Positions 25,843 to 34,357 of a DNA stretch of 64,000 nucleotides are shown here, in pieces. Position 1 is the first letter of the stretch, and the number at the start of each line of letters is the position of its first letter. Below the pieces are notes generated by a model, which saw only the letters and a list, made by a program, of their open reading frames with translations, was not told the origin of the DNA and did no database searches. The translations under genes and the position numbers were made by a program. Source of the stretch: an uncultured Parabacteroides sp. Lineage in GTDB: Bacteria > Bacteroidota > Bacteroidia > Bacteroidales > Tannerellaceae. The stretch lies in contig CAJTMR010000003.1 in NCBI GenBank assembly GCA_910577325.1, forward strand, positions 124,001 through 188,000. The letters are read 5' to 3'.

Positions 25843-27615
25843 ATGAAACAATTTTTCAAAACAGTATTTGCATCCACACTGGGCGTACTGATTGCTTTAG
25901 GAATCGTAATGATGGGTTCCATCTTTTTCGTCATAGGAGTAGCTGCCAGCGCTGACGGATCTTCGGAGTACAAACCGGACCAGAACACAGTATTCAAATT
26001 GTCTTTGAATGGTGTCTTGGTCGATCAGGCCGTGAAGAACCCTTTTTCGGAACTGATGGGGGAAAGCAGTAACCAAACGGCAGTGTCGGACGTGATCAAA
26101 GCGATCCGCCGTGCAAAGGCAAACGATAATATTAAAGGTATTTATCTGGAAGCCGGATCGCTTTCCACAGGCTTTGCCGGGATCGAAGCGATCCGCCGCG
26201 AGTTGGCGGACTTTAAGGATAGCGGTAAGTTTATCGTGTCGTACGGCGATTATTATACGCAGGGAGCTTATTACCTGTGTAGTGTGGCCGACTCAGTTTT
26301 TCTGAATCCGCAGGGAAGTATCTCCTTGGTCGGGCTTGCATCACAGGGCCTATTCTTTACCGGATTGGCTGAAAAGTTAGGAGTGGAACATTATATCTTC
26401 AAGGTAGGAACTTATAAGAGTGCGGTGGAACCGTTTTTCCTGAAAAAGTTTAGCGATGCCAACCGTGAACAGTTGACTTCTTTCTTGGGCAGTGTATGGG
26501 GAAACTTGACAACTGCTATCGAGAAAAGCCGTAATATCTCTTCCGACGAATTGAACCGTTACCTGGACGAAGGTCTTGCAATGGGCCAGGCCTCCCATGC
26601 TGTCGATTACAAATTGGCGGACGGACTTCGCTATCGGTATGAGGTAGAGAACTGTGTGAAAGAAATGGCCGGACAGGATGTGAAAGGCAAGCTGAAAACG
26701 GCAGGAGTGGACAAAGTAGCCTCTATCAAAGTAAAAGAAAAAGACAGTAAGAATAAGATCGCAATCTTGTATGCGGAAGGTTCGATCATGGAAGACAATT
26801 CTTCCCCTTTCAGTGCCGACGAGCAAGTGATTTCGGAAGAAATGGCCAAAAAGCTGCGCAAGCTGAAAGATGATGAGGATGTAAAAGCCGTTGTTTTCCG
26901 TGTGAACTCTCCGGGAGGCAGTGCTTATATCTCCGAACAGATCTGGAAGGAAGTGGTGGAGCTGAAAGCCAAGAAGCCGATCGTTGTCTCAATGGGTAAC
27001 TATGCCGCTTCCGGTGGCTATTATATCTCCTGTGCCGCCAACAAGATTGTGGCCGAACGTACGACACTGACAGGTTCAATCGGTGTATTCGGTGTCGTTC
27101 GTAATTTTGCCGGAACCTTCGACAAGGTAGGTGTAACCACGGATATCGTTAAGACAAATACATTCGCCGACCTGGGAGACATCAGCCGTCCGATGCGTGA
27201 AGATGAAAAGGCGCTGATCCAGCGCAGTGTAGAACAGACATACGATCTGTTCCTGACCCGTTGCGCAGATGGCCGCGGCATGACAAAGGCCGAGATCGAT
27301 TCGATCGGACAAGGACGCGTATGGACAGGCGAACAGGCGTTGGAAAGAGGCTTGGTCGACCGGTTGGGCGGCATGGATGATGCAATCAAGGAGGCTGCGA
27401 CTCTGGCGGAATTGACTGATTATTCTGTAACAGTAGCAGACGGCCCGAAAGATTTCTTTACCAAATTCATGGAGAAACAGATGGATGAAGCAAAAGTCTC
27501 CATCGCCAAATCCGTAATGGGCGAAGAGCAATTCAAACTGTTCTCGGCTATCCGCCGGGCAGAAACGGAATCCGGCATTATTGCCCGCATGCCGTTTGAT
27601 ATAAAAGGTTTATAA
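25843..27615 (+). CDS. sppA: Signal peptide peptidase SppA, 67-kDa type
   Basis: 590 residues. One N-terminal membrane helix (TLGVLIALGIVMMGSIFFVIGVAA) and two tandem S49 domains. The N-terminal domain carries the lysine of the Ser/Lys dyad (GTYKSAVEPFF, about residue 190), the C-terminal one the nucleophilic serine (NYAASGGYYISCAANKI, about residue 390). It degrades cleaved signal peptides and other membrane peptides from the periplasmic face. A hairpin terminator follows at 27623. The palindromic operators before it mean it is probably regulated, perhaps by membrane stress (inference). Confidence 0.95.
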   Translation: MKQFFKTVFASTLGVLIALGIVMMGSIFFVIGVAASADGSSEYKPDQNTVFKLSLNGVLVDQAVKNPFSELMGESSNQTAVSDVIKAIRRAKANDNIKGIYLEAGSLSTGFAGIEAIRRELADFKDSGKFIVSYGDYYTQGAYYLCSVADSVFLNPQGSISLVGLASQGLFFTGLAEKLGVEHYIFKVGTYKSAVEPFFLKKFSDANREQLTSFLGSVWGNLTTAIEKSRNISSDELNRYLDEGLAMGQASHAVDYKLADGLRYRYEVENCVKEMAGQDVKGKLKTAGVDKVASIKVKEKDSKNKIAILYAEGSIMEDNSSPFSADEQVISEEMAKKLRKLKDDEDVKAVVFRVNSPGGSAYISEQIWKEVVELKAKKPIVVSMGNYAASGGYYISCAANKIVAERTTLTGSIGVFGVVRNFAGTFDKVGVTTDIVKTNTFADLGDISRPMREDEKALIQRSVEQTYDLFLTRCADGRGMTKAEIDSIGQGRVWTGEQALERGLVDRLGGMDDAIKEAATLAELTDYSVTVADGPKDFFTKFMEKQMDEAKVSIAKSVMGEEQFKLFSAIRRAETESGIIARMPFDIKGL

Positions 27616-27622
27616 TAAACAT

Positions 27623-27646
27623 AAGTGCTGGGGCTACCCGGCACTT
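27623..27646 (+). terminator. Hairpin behind sppA
   Basis: AAGTGC / GCACTT and GGG / CCC arms around GCTA; an A-rich stretch rather than a U-run follows, so efficiency is uncertain. Confidence 0.5.
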
Positions 27647-27663
27647 AAAGAAAGCTATAGATT

Positions 27664-28323
27664 ATGAAAAAGCAATTGAATTTAATCTGCATATTGATAT
27701 TTTTCTTTGTCGGTTTGTCTTTAGTCCCGAGCATCTATTCGATGGGCAATGGTTTTGTGGACGGTTTCAAAGAACAAATGTCACAAGCGGAAGAAGCGCA
27801 TGGGCAAGGAACAGCACATATCAATGCGGAAATATTAAGTCCGCTGGCTCTTAATTTATGGCCGAAGTCTTTGACCTCTGACAAATTGCTCAACCAGAAG
27901 GATCAGGAGTGGTATCCGGCTTCACATATCAAAACATTGGTCTGGGCGAAATCCAAAGATGTCGGAATAGCGAGATATGTAAGTTTCCTTGCACTGATCG
28001 GTCTGTTCTTTATCATAAAGGCAATCATCCAATTCTACAAGCTGATTAATGCGATCAACCACGAGGTGATATTCGATTGGATGAATGTGCGCCGTTTGAA
28101 CCGCATCGGACGTAATCTGCTGATCTCTTTCGTGATGACCCAGACTTATATGCTGATGAATTACTGGACGGCAACCCGCCTGTTCGAGTTGGAAGGCTAT
28201 GAGCATAATCTCTGGTGCGACTTCCAGTCGATGACGTTGATAATGGGGCTGATCGCTTTATTAGTAGGCCGCATTTTTGCAATCGGTCTGCAGATGAAGG
28301 AAGAACAGGAGTTGACAATTTAA
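27664..28323 (+). CDS. DUF2975 family membrane protein
   Basis: 219 residues with four predicted helices (about 6-27, 99-120, 155-175, 190-213), the layout of DUF2975 proteins. The conserved part spans the second and third helices (LIGLFFIIKAIIQFYKLINAINHEVIFDWMNVRRLNRIGRNLL). Such proteins are nearly always paired with a tiny Xre-type HTH protein, as here, where one begins 100 nt downstream. By analogy with other such pairs the membrane protein may control the HTH protein's access to DNA; that is inference. Confidence 0.8.
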   Translation: MKKQLNLICILIFFFVGLSLVPSIYSMGNGFVDGFKEQMSQAEEAHGQGTAHINAEILSPLALNLWPKSLTSDKLLNQKDQEWYPASHIKTLVWAKSKDVGIARYVSFLALIGLFFIIKAIIQFYKLINAINHEVIFDWMNVRRLNRIGRNLLISFVMTQTYMLMNYWTATRLFELEGYEHNLWCDFQSMTLIMGLIALLVGRIFAIGLQMKEEQELTI

Positions 28324-28423
28324 GATGAACCGGAGCTTAAAGGTTCCGGCTTGGCAAATATCGGAAAACAAAGACAGTGAAACTGACAGTATCGTAATTA
28401 ACGGATAACCAAAGGAGTAAGAT

Positions 28424-28630
28424 ATGGCTATAATAGTGAATTTGGATGTGATGATGGCAAAAAGAAAGATTGCTTTGGGCGATTTGGCCGATCGTATCGG
28501 CATTACTCCGGCCAATCTTTCAATCTTAAAGACAGGTAAAGCCAAAGCCATACGCTTTTCTACTCTTGAAGCAATTTGTAAGGAGCTTGATTGCCAACCG
28601 GCGGATATACTCGAATTTAAGGAAGGTTAA
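28424..28630 (+). CDS. Xre-family HTH regulator, YozG-like
   Basis: 68 residues, almost entirely one HTH_26/Cro-C1-type domain: LDVMMAKRKIALGDLADRIGITPANLSILKTGKAKAIRFSTLEAICKELDCQPADILEF. Such small regulators accompany DUF2975 proteins. The 100-nt gap before it holds no clear promoter box, so it is likely cotranscribed with the membrane protein gene. Confidence 0.9.
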   Translation: MAIIVNLDVMMAKRKIALGDLADRIGITPANLSILKTGKAKAIRFSTLEAICKELDCQPADILEFKEG

Positions 28631-28739
28631 TCGTGATATCCGAGGGATGCCTGACTATTTTCTTACAATACGCATGAGATGAGCGAGCACTTGAATAGTG
28701 TTAAATAAGCTATATTCAGTGACAATATGCAAGCAGATG

Positions 28740-28771
28740 TTTGGCCAATTAAGGAATGGAACCTATATTTG
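28740..28771 (+). promoter_or_regulatory. Strong promoter with no protein gene behind it
   Basis: TTTG at 28740-28743, a 20-nt spacer and TATATTTG at 28764-28771, a near-consensus Bacteroidetes promoter. The predicted start is near 28778. Confidence 0.65.
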
Positions 28772-28777
28772 CATCGC

Positions 28778-28945
28778 AAATTGAAAGTAATAATGTTCAG
28801 AATATGGTTGCCCCGGCAACAAGTTATGACGACATTTTTCTCATAATACCTATTTTAAAATATTTCATAGACACAACCGGAAATGGCGCGAATAACAAAA
28901 GACGTGAGTCCCTGTTATTAGCGCCATTTTCATCTTTTACGATTT
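28778..28945 (+). ncRNA. Predicted small RNA or leader-type transcript
   Basis: The transcript from the promoter at 28740-28771 meets a long hairpin at 28884-28934 with arms AATGGCGC-G-AATAACA and TGTTATT-A-GCGCCATT, followed by TTTTCATCTTTT, which would end it after about 165 nt. A second short hairpin is GTTGCC-CC-GGCAAC at about 28806-28820. A 17-codon ORF (MFRIWLPRQQVM, 28793-28846) lies inside and could be a leader peptide, but no gene follows in this direction. Not matched to a known RNA family. Confidence 0.5.
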
Positions 28946-28949
28946 TATC

Positions 28950-29048
28950 AGAGCCTGTTTTCAATATCGTATATACCTTTCAGTTGTTGCATATCATTTT
29001 GTCGAATTGAAAACAACCATCCCCTTTACCGTCATCTGAACAGGCTCT
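28950..29048. mobile_element. 99-bp element with 10-bp terminal inverted repeats
   Basis: AGAGCCTGTT at 28950-28959 and AACAGGCTCT at 29039-29048. The same terminal motif (AGAGCCTRTT) bounds the 177-bp MITE at 46341-46517. There is no target duplication I can see and the interior is unrelated, so it may be a decayed relative or a chance inverted repeat. Confidence 0.35.
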
Positions 29049-29065
29049 CTTAGGGTTGAAAGTTT

Positions 29066-29099
29066 CCGGTCATTTTCGCGAGGCCACGAAAATGACCGG
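29066..29099. terminator. Hairpin behind trpB2
   Basis: Perfect 13-bp arms CCGGTCATTTTCG / CGAAAATGACCGG around an 8-nt loop, 13 nt beyond the stop of the minus-strand trpB2. The T-run is better on the plus strand (CTTTTATTG), so it may work in both directions. Confidence 0.7.
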
Positions 29100-29111
29100 C
29101 TTTTATTGTTC

Positions 29112-30476
29112 TTACTTGATGATCTTCTCGATCTCCGAAAGATTCTTTTCCACATCGGCATCTGTCACCTCGTAGTTGGTCAGGTCGCCAGCCAAGTACT
29201 GGTCGTAGGCGGCCATATCGATCAAGCCGTGGCCGGAGAGGTTGAACAGGATCGTGCGCGGCTTGCCTTCGATCTTGGCCTGTTCCGCTTCGCGGATGGC
29301 GGCAGCGATAGCGTGGGAAGATTCGGGAGCCGGTATGATGCCCTCACTTTGCGCAAAGAGCGTGGCGGCCTTGAATGTTTCAAGCTGCTGGATATCCACG
29401 GCATCCATCAGGCCGTCCTTCTTCAGTTGGCTGACGATCGTGCCTGCACCGTGGTAACGCAGGCCGCCCGCATGGATATTGGCCGGCGAGAAGTTGTGTC
29501 CCAACGTGTACATCGGCAAGAGCGGGGTGTAGCCGGCTTCATCGCCGAAGTCGTACTGGAACTGCCCGCGTGTCAGTTTCGGGCAAGAAGCCGGTTCGGC
29601 GGCCACAATGCGGATTTCTTTTCCTTCCGTCAGCTTGTGGCGCAGGAACGGGAACGCGATACCGGAGAAGTTCGAACCGCCACCGAAGCAAGCAATCACC
29701 ACATCCGGATATTCCCCGGCCATCTCCATCTGTTTTTCGGCCTCCAGCCCGATCACCGTCTGGTGAAGCATCACGTGGTTGAGCGAACTGCCGATTACGT
29801 ATTTGCAATTCGGCGTCTGCGTTGCCAGTTCGACCGCTTCGGAAATGGCGGTTCCCAAACTGCCCTGGTAGTTCGGCTGATGCGTGATGATGTCACGTCC
29901 GGCACGCGTGCTCATGCTCGGCGATGCGATGACGGCAGCACCGAACGTCTGCATGATGGAACGGCGGTAGGGTTTCTGGTTGTAGCTGACCTTTACCATA
30001 TAGACCGCCAATTCCAAACCGAAATGTTTGGCGGCCATAGCCATCGAGGCTCCCCACTGTCCGGCGCCCGTCTCAGTCGTGATGTTGGTCACGCCCTCCT
30101 TCTTGCAGAAATAAGCCTGCGGGATGGCTGAATTGAGCTTATGCGAGCCGACGGGGCTGACACTCTCGTTCTTGAAATAGATGTGGGCCGGCGTGTCGAG
30201 CGCCTTTTCAAGCCCGTAAGCGCGAACCAGCGGAGTCGGTCGCCAGATCTTATACATGTCGCGCACCTCTTCCGGAATTTCGATCCAAGCATCCGTCTCG
30301 TTCATTTCCTGTTCGACCAACCCTTTGGCAAACAAAGGGTAGAGATCTTCGGGCGTAAGCGGTTGCTTTGTCTTGGGGTGCAGCGGAGGAAGCGGTTTGT
30401 TCTTCATGTCAGCCACGATATTGTACCAGGCTGTAGGAATGTCTTTCTCCTGTAGTAAAAATTTTTTACTTTCCAT
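29112..30476 (-). CDS. trpB2: Tryptophan synthase beta-like PLP enzyme (TrpB2)
   Basis: 454 residues, the length of TrpB2 (about 50 longer than TrpB1). The N-terminal extension with PTAWYNIVADM and the RPTPLVRAYGLEKAL segment are characteristic. The PLP lysine is in VGSHKLNSA; the phosphate-binding glycine loop is CFGGGSNFSG; the substrate segment is ETGAGQWG. TrpB2 condenses indole or L-serine-derived aminoacrylate to tryptophan and often works without TrpA; it stands here with no other trp genes, so indole salvage or serine turnover is more likely than de novo synthesis. Confidence 0.93.
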   Translation of the reverse strand: MESKKFLLQEKDIPTAWYNIVADMKNKPLPPLHPKTKQPLTPEDLYPLFAKGLVEQEMNETDAWIEIPEEVRDMYKIWRPTPLVRAYGLEKALDTPAHIYFKNESVSPVGSHKLNSAIPQAYFCKKEGVTNITTETGAGQWGASMAMAAKHFGLELAVYMVKVSYNQKPYRRSIMQTFGAAVIASPSMSTRAGRDIITHQPNYQGSLGTAISEAVELATQTPNCKYVIGSSLNHVMLHQTVIGLEAEKQMEMAGEYPDVVIACFGGGSNFSGIAFPFLRHKLTEGKEIRIVAAEPASCPKLTRGQFQYDFGDEAGYTPLLPMYTLGHNFSPANIHAGGLRYHGAGTIVSQLKKDGLMDAVDIQQLETFKAATLFAQSEGIIPAPESSHAIAAAIREAEQAKIEGKPRTILFNLSGHGLIDMAAYDQYLAGDLTNYEVTDADVEKNLSEIEKIIK

Positions 30477-30589
30477 GATGTGTTGTTATGTCGTTTACAT
30501 TATTGATCAATTTGGCCTTTAAGGCTTACAACTTGGAAGCAAAGTAACAAATAATATTTCGTTCTTCAAATGAAATACAGGAAAATATA

Positions 30590-30597
30590 TATCTTTG
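30590..30597 (+). promoter_or_regulatory. -7 box of the first OMP gene
   Basis: TATCTTTG at 30590-30597, 37 nt before the ATG at 30635; the -33 element is weak. Confidence 0.5.
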
Positions 30598-30634
30598 CGG
30601 CTCAACTCTGTTAAACTGATAACAAGCTATAAGG

Positions 30635-31858
30635 ATGAAAAAGCTGATATTCCTGCTGGCCGGCATCTGCACGATGTTTCCGGCGATGTCACAGAAGAAG
30701 GACTTCACTTACAAGTTCTACGGTTTCGTCCGTGGAGACCTTTTTTATAATACACGTGCCAATATGGCTCCGGTGGACGGAAATTTCTACCTGTACCCGC
30801 TGGACAAGAAGCCGGACGCGGACGGACGCGACCTGAATGCCGGTCCCAACGGCAGTTTCTATACCTTCACTTCGCGCCTCGGAGTGGATGTGACCGGCCC
30901 GGATATCGGCACGGCCCGTTCTTCCGCAAAGATCGAAGTCGATTTCGGAGGTTTTTCTTCCAGCACGACGATGCTGCGCATCCGGCAGGCATACGTGGCG
31001 TTGGATTGGGAAAAGAGCCAAGTCCTGATCGGGCAGACCTGGCATCCTTTGTTCGGAAGTGTCTGCCCGGATATCCTGAACCTCTCCACCGGCGCTCCTT
31101 TCCAGCCGTTCAACCGCGAGCCGCAGATACGTTACCAATATAAGGCGGGCCAGGTGAAGCTGACGGCTTCCGCCCTCTGGCAGTTGCAATACCTTTCAAG
31201 CGGCCCGAACGGGATGAGCGAGGAATATATAAAGAACAGTTGCGTGCCCGAGTTTTATCTCGGAGCCGATCATGCTTCCGGCAGCGGATGGCTGGCGGGC
31301 GGCGGCGTGCATCTGATCTCCCTGAAACCCCGTACTTCTTCGCTCTGGAATGAAAAGACTTATAAGGTGAACGAACGTATGACGACGCTTTCCTACGAAG
31401 CCCATGTCAAATACACCGGACGTCGTTTCTCCTTTGCCGCCAAGAGCCTGTTGGCTTCCTGCCTGGACCATACGGCGTTGATCGGCGGTTATGGCATCAG
31501 TTCCGTCCGTCCGGACAACGGCGAACAGGAATATACGCCTTTCCGCCATTCCACTTCCTGGGTCAACTTCACCTGCGGGACAAAGTGGAAAGGGCACTTC
31601 TTTGCCGGTTATACCAAGAACCTCGGAACGGCCGACGCCTTGGTTTCCGCCACCAAGTACGGCATGGGATTGGACATAGACCAGGTTTTCTCTACCAATA
31701 TCGCTTTCTCCTACAATCTGCCTCATTGGCAGATCGGCTTGGAATATATGCCGACGACGGCTTGGTATGGCGATACGGACCGCGCATCCGGCAAAGTCGT
31801 GGACACGCACAGCGTCACGAACCATCGTGTGCTGGGACTTGTGATGTATTACTTTTAA
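30635..31858 (+). CDS. Outer membrane beta-barrel (porin-like), paralogue 1
   Basis: 407 residues. The signal peptide is MKKLIFLLAGICTMFPAMSQ. From KKDFTYKFYGFVRGDLFYNTRA on, amphipathic strands alternate with glycine/asparagine-rich turns to the aromatic C-terminus (VLGLVMYYF), as in 16-18-strand barrels. Conserved between this and the next gene: SRLGVDVTGPDIG, ALDWEKSQVLIGQTWHPLFG, NLSTGAPFQPFNREPQIRY, SEEYIKNSC and DTHSVTNHRVLG. The family is common and uncharacterised in Bacteroidales; a channel role is inferred from the fold. Confidence 0.8.
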   Translation: MKKLIFLLAGICTMFPAMSQKKDFTYKFYGFVRGDLFYNTRANMAPVDGNFYLYPLDKKPDADGRDLNAGPNGSFYTFTSRLGVDVTGPDIGTARSSAKIEVDFGGFSSSTTMLRIRQAYVALDWEKSQVLIGQTWHPLFGSVCPDILNLSTGAPFQPFNREPQIRYQYKAGQVKLTASALWQLQYLSSGPNGMSEEYIKNSCVPEFYLGADHASGSGWLAGGGVHLISLKPRTSSLWNEKTYKVNERMTTLSYEAHVKYTGRRFSFAAKSLLASCLDHTALIGGYGISSVRPDNGEQEYTPFRHSTSWVNFTCGTKWKGHFFAGYTKNLGTADALVSATKYGMGLDIDQVFSTNIAFSYNLPHWQIGLEYMPTTAWYGDTDRASGKVVDTHSVTNHRVLGLVMYYF

Positions 31859-31923
31859 AGGCCGGAAGAATTTCCCATCCCCTTTTCCCAAGCGGGTTTC
31901 AGAGTTCCAATAATTTTCTCGGC

Positions 31924-32033
31924 TTGAAACTTTCGGTTTCACGCGATGAAACTAAAAGTTTCCGCACATGAAACAAAAGGTTCCACACAATGAAACGAAT
32001 GTTTCCACCAGATGGAACTGCGGACCGCCGGGC
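31924..32033. repeat. 22-bp tandem array, five units
   Basis: Units start at exactly 31924, 31946, 31968, 31990 and 32012. The first four hold a short palindrome GAAAC-N4/5-GTTTC (or with one change) and from the second on they begin with ATG. The fifth is degenerate. It lies 65 bp behind the first OMP gene and 105 bp before the promoter of the second. Same period and ATG phase as 6768-6875. Confidence 0.7.
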
Positions 32034-32116
32034 GGGAACGTATTAATAATGCAAAGGCGCTCTTGCCCGGGATATCTCCTGTTTGCGGATAAGGTTGCAG
32101 TAAAGCCCTTTCCATT

Positions 32117-32146
32117 TTGCAGAAAGCCCAAACTTCCTTACCTTTG
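32117..32146 (+). promoter_or_regulatory. Promoter of the second OMP gene
   Basis: TTG at 32117-32119, a 19-nt spacer and TACCTTTG at 32139-32146, 23 nt before the ATG. Confidence 0.65.
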
Positions 32147-32169
32147 CGATCAATTTTGAAAAGACAGAA

Positions 32170-33390
32170 ATGAAAAGATACTTACTACTCTTCGCGGCCT
32201 TGTGTACGGTCATGGCCGGTCATGCCCAGAAAAAGAATTTTTCTTATACCTTTTACGGACAGGTACGTGGCGATCTGTTTTACAATTCACGTGCCAATGC
32301 TGAAATTGTGGACGGGCTATTCCATCTTTACCCGAAAGACAAGAATTCGGATGCCGACGGGAACGACCTGAACGCCACGGCCAACGGGAGTTTCTATCTG
32401 CTCTATTCCCGCTTGGGAGTGGATGTGACGGGACCGAACATCGGGAAAGCCGTGACGACAGCCAAGTTGGAGGCGGATTTTCGCGGCTCCGGGAGCAACT
32501 GGGCGGTCTTGCGTATCCGCCATGCTTATGTCAACTTAGATTGGGGCAAATCGGCGGTGTTAGTGGGACAAACCTGGCATCCGTTGTTCGGCGACGTGTC
32601 GCCGCAGATGTTGAACCTTTCGACCGGTGCGCCTTTCCAGCCGTTCAACCGTAGCCCGCAGATCCGTTACCGGTACACGTCGGGCAAAGGGTTGCAACTG
32701 ACGGGAGCCATGTTGTGGCAATTGCAGTACTTGTCTGCCGGCCCGAACGGAAAGAGCGAGGAATATATAAAGAACAGTTGCATCCCGGAAGTCTACGTTT
32801 CGGCCGATTATAAAGCGGACGGTTTGATTGCCGGCGTCGGCATGGAAGTGCTGTCCTTGAAGCCCCGGCAGCAGACGACAGTGGACGAGCGGGTGTATAA
32901 AGTGAATGAGCGGGTCACCTCTCTCTCTTTCGAAGCGCATGCCAAATACACGGCCTCGAACTGGTTGATTGCCGGCAAGACCTTGCTTGCATCAAACCTG
33001 ACGCAAGCCTGTATGCTGGGTGGTTATGCGGTTACCTCCACCGACCCGCGTACAGGAGAGCAGGAGTACACGCCTTACCGCCATTCCATGACCTGGCTGA
33101 ACGTGGTCTACGGCAAGAAATGGAAGCCGGGAGTCTTTGTCGGATATCTGAAGAACTTAGGGACGGGAAAGGAGATCGCCGGAGCGACATACGGTGTCGG
33201 GCTGGATGTGGACCAGGTGTTTACCACCAACCTCCAGCTCTCTTATAATCTGCCTCACTGGAAACTGGGTGCGGAGTACAGCCCTTCGCTTGCCTGGTAT
33301 GGCACAATGGATACCCGAAACGGTAAAATAAAGGATACCCATTCGGTGACGAACCACCGTGTGCTGGGTGTCCTGATCTATATGTTCTGA
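32170..33390 (+). CDS. Outer membrane beta-barrel (porin-like), paralogue 2
   Basis: 406 residues, aligning along its full length with the neighbour at 30635 (well over half of residues identical by eye). Signal peptide MKRYLLLFAALCTVMAGHAQ; barrel start KKNFSYTFYGQVRGDLFYNSRA; aromatic end VLGVLIYMF. It is a tandem duplicate with its own promoter. The rmlD-like gene starts at its stop codon (TGATGA overlap), so those two are translationally coupled. Confidence 0.8.
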   Translation: MKRYLLLFAALCTVMAGHAQKKNFSYTFYGQVRGDLFYNSRANAEIVDGLFHLYPKDKNSDADGNDLNATANGSFYLLYSRLGVDVTGPNIGKAVTTAKLEADFRGSGSNWAVLRIRHAYVNLDWGKSAVLVGQTWHPLFGDVSPQMLNLSTGAPFQPFNRSPQIRYRYTSGKGLQLTGAMLWQLQYLSAGPNGKSEEYIKNSCIPEVYVSADYKADGLIAGVGMEVLSLKPRQQTTVDERVYKVNERVTSLSFEAHAKYTASNWLIAGKTLLASNLTQACMLGGYAVTSTDPRTGEQEYTPYRHSMTWLNVVYGKKWKPGVFVGYLKNLGTGKEIAGATYGVGLDVDQVFTTNLQLSYNLPHWKLGAEYSPSLAWYGTMDTRNGKIKDTHSVTNHRVLGVLIYMF

Positions 33391-34277
33391 TGAAAAAGAT
33401 ATTGATTGTAGGTGCAAACGGGTTTGCCGGGCGGAGAATCCTGGACAAACTTTCGTCGAACGGAGAATGTGAAGTTTTCGGCTGTTCCCTTCACCCGGAT
33501 ATCCGTCCGGAAGGGAACCATACTTTCGTCCGGTTGGATATCAACGACTATCCGGCGGTGGAAAGCTTGTTCGACCACGTCTGTCCGGATGTCGTCGTCA
33601 ACTGTTCGGCTCTTTCCGTTCCGGACTATTGCGAGCAGCACCACGAGGAGGCGTATGCCCTTAACGTGTCGGCGGTAGAGAACCTGGCTTATTGTTGCAA
33701 GCATCAGGGAAGCCGCCTGATCCATCTGTCTACGGACTTTGTGTTTGACGGGAAAGGCGACCGTCTTTATACGGAAGAAGACCTGCCTGCCCCGCTCAAC
33801 TACTACGGCGTGACCAAGTATCAGGGAGAACAGGCGGTAGCAAGTATATGCCGCGACTATGCGATTGCCCGTGTGGTGGTGGTCTACGGGAAGGCGTTGC
33901 CGGGACAGCATGGCAATGTCCTCCAATTGGTCAAGAACCGCCTGGAGTCAGGACAGGAGATTCGCGTTGTTTCCGACCAATACCGTACGCCAACCTGGGT
34001 GGCGGATATCGCCGACGGAGTGGAACGGCTGGCATATTCCGGCAATTGCGGTATTTATCACATCTGTGGCGAAGAACATCTCTCTATCGCCGAAATGGCG
34101 TATCGCGTAGCCGATTACTTCGGGCTGGACCGTTCCCTGATCCGTCCGGTCACGACACAAGAGATGAAGGAGGCGACCCCGCGCCCACGTAACAGCGGAC
34201 TGTCCGCCGAGAAAGCGAAACGCGAATTGGGCTATCGCCCGCATACGCTGGAAGAGGGGCTGAGGGAAATGAGGTAA
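33390..34277 (+). CDS. dTDP-4-dehydrorhamnose reductase-like SDR enzyme
   Basis: 295 residues of the extended SDR/RmlD family. The NAD(P)-binding motif is VGANGFAGRRIL at 6-17; the active-site pair is Ser in LIHLSTDFVFDGKG and Y-x-x-x-K in YYGVTKYQGEQA; the RmlD-type downstream segment is YRTPTWVADIADGVERL. Members reduce dTDP-4-keto-rhamnose or, as in MAT2B-like proteins, act otherwise. No rmlABC genes are adjacent, so the name is by family. Coupled to the preceding OMP gene. Confidence 0.85.
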   Translation: MKKILIVGANGFAGRRILDKLSSNGECEVFGCSLHPDIRPEGNHTFVRLDINDYPAVESLFDHVCPDVVVNCSALSVPDYCEQHHEEAYALNVSAVENLAYCCKHQGSRLIHLSTDFVFDGKGDRLYTEEDLPAPLNYYGVTKYQGEQAVASICRDYAIARVVVVYGKALPGQHGNVLQLVKNRLESGQEIRVVSDQYRTPTWVADIADGVERLAYSGNCGIYHICGEEHLSIAEMAYRVADYFGLDRSLIRPVTTQEMKEATPRPRNSGLSAEKAKRELGYRPHTLEEGLREMR

Positions 34278-34282
34278 AAAAA

Positions 34283-34313
34283 TACGGGCTATCTTTAGAA
34301 CAAGACAGCCCGT
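34283..34313 (-). terminator. Terminator behind the second susC-susD pair
   Basis: TACGGGCT / AGCCCGTA arms, extended by TC/GA past one mismatch. On the minus strand it is followed by ATTTTTTTACC, a strong U-run, so it ends the susD transcript; it also lies just after the rmlD-like stop on the other strand. Confidence 0.8.
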
Positions 34314-34357
34314 AATGGAAAAAATCATTTTGACTTTGACATGTATCAAGATGCAGA

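Noticed and set aside
28756..29010. 84-codon plus-strand ORF beginning MEPIFASQ
   Set aside because: Its start lies upstream of the predicted transcription start and the frame runs through the terminator stem.
29106..30131. 341-codon ORF antisense to trpB2
   Set aside because: Shadow frame caused by high third-position G+C in trpB2.
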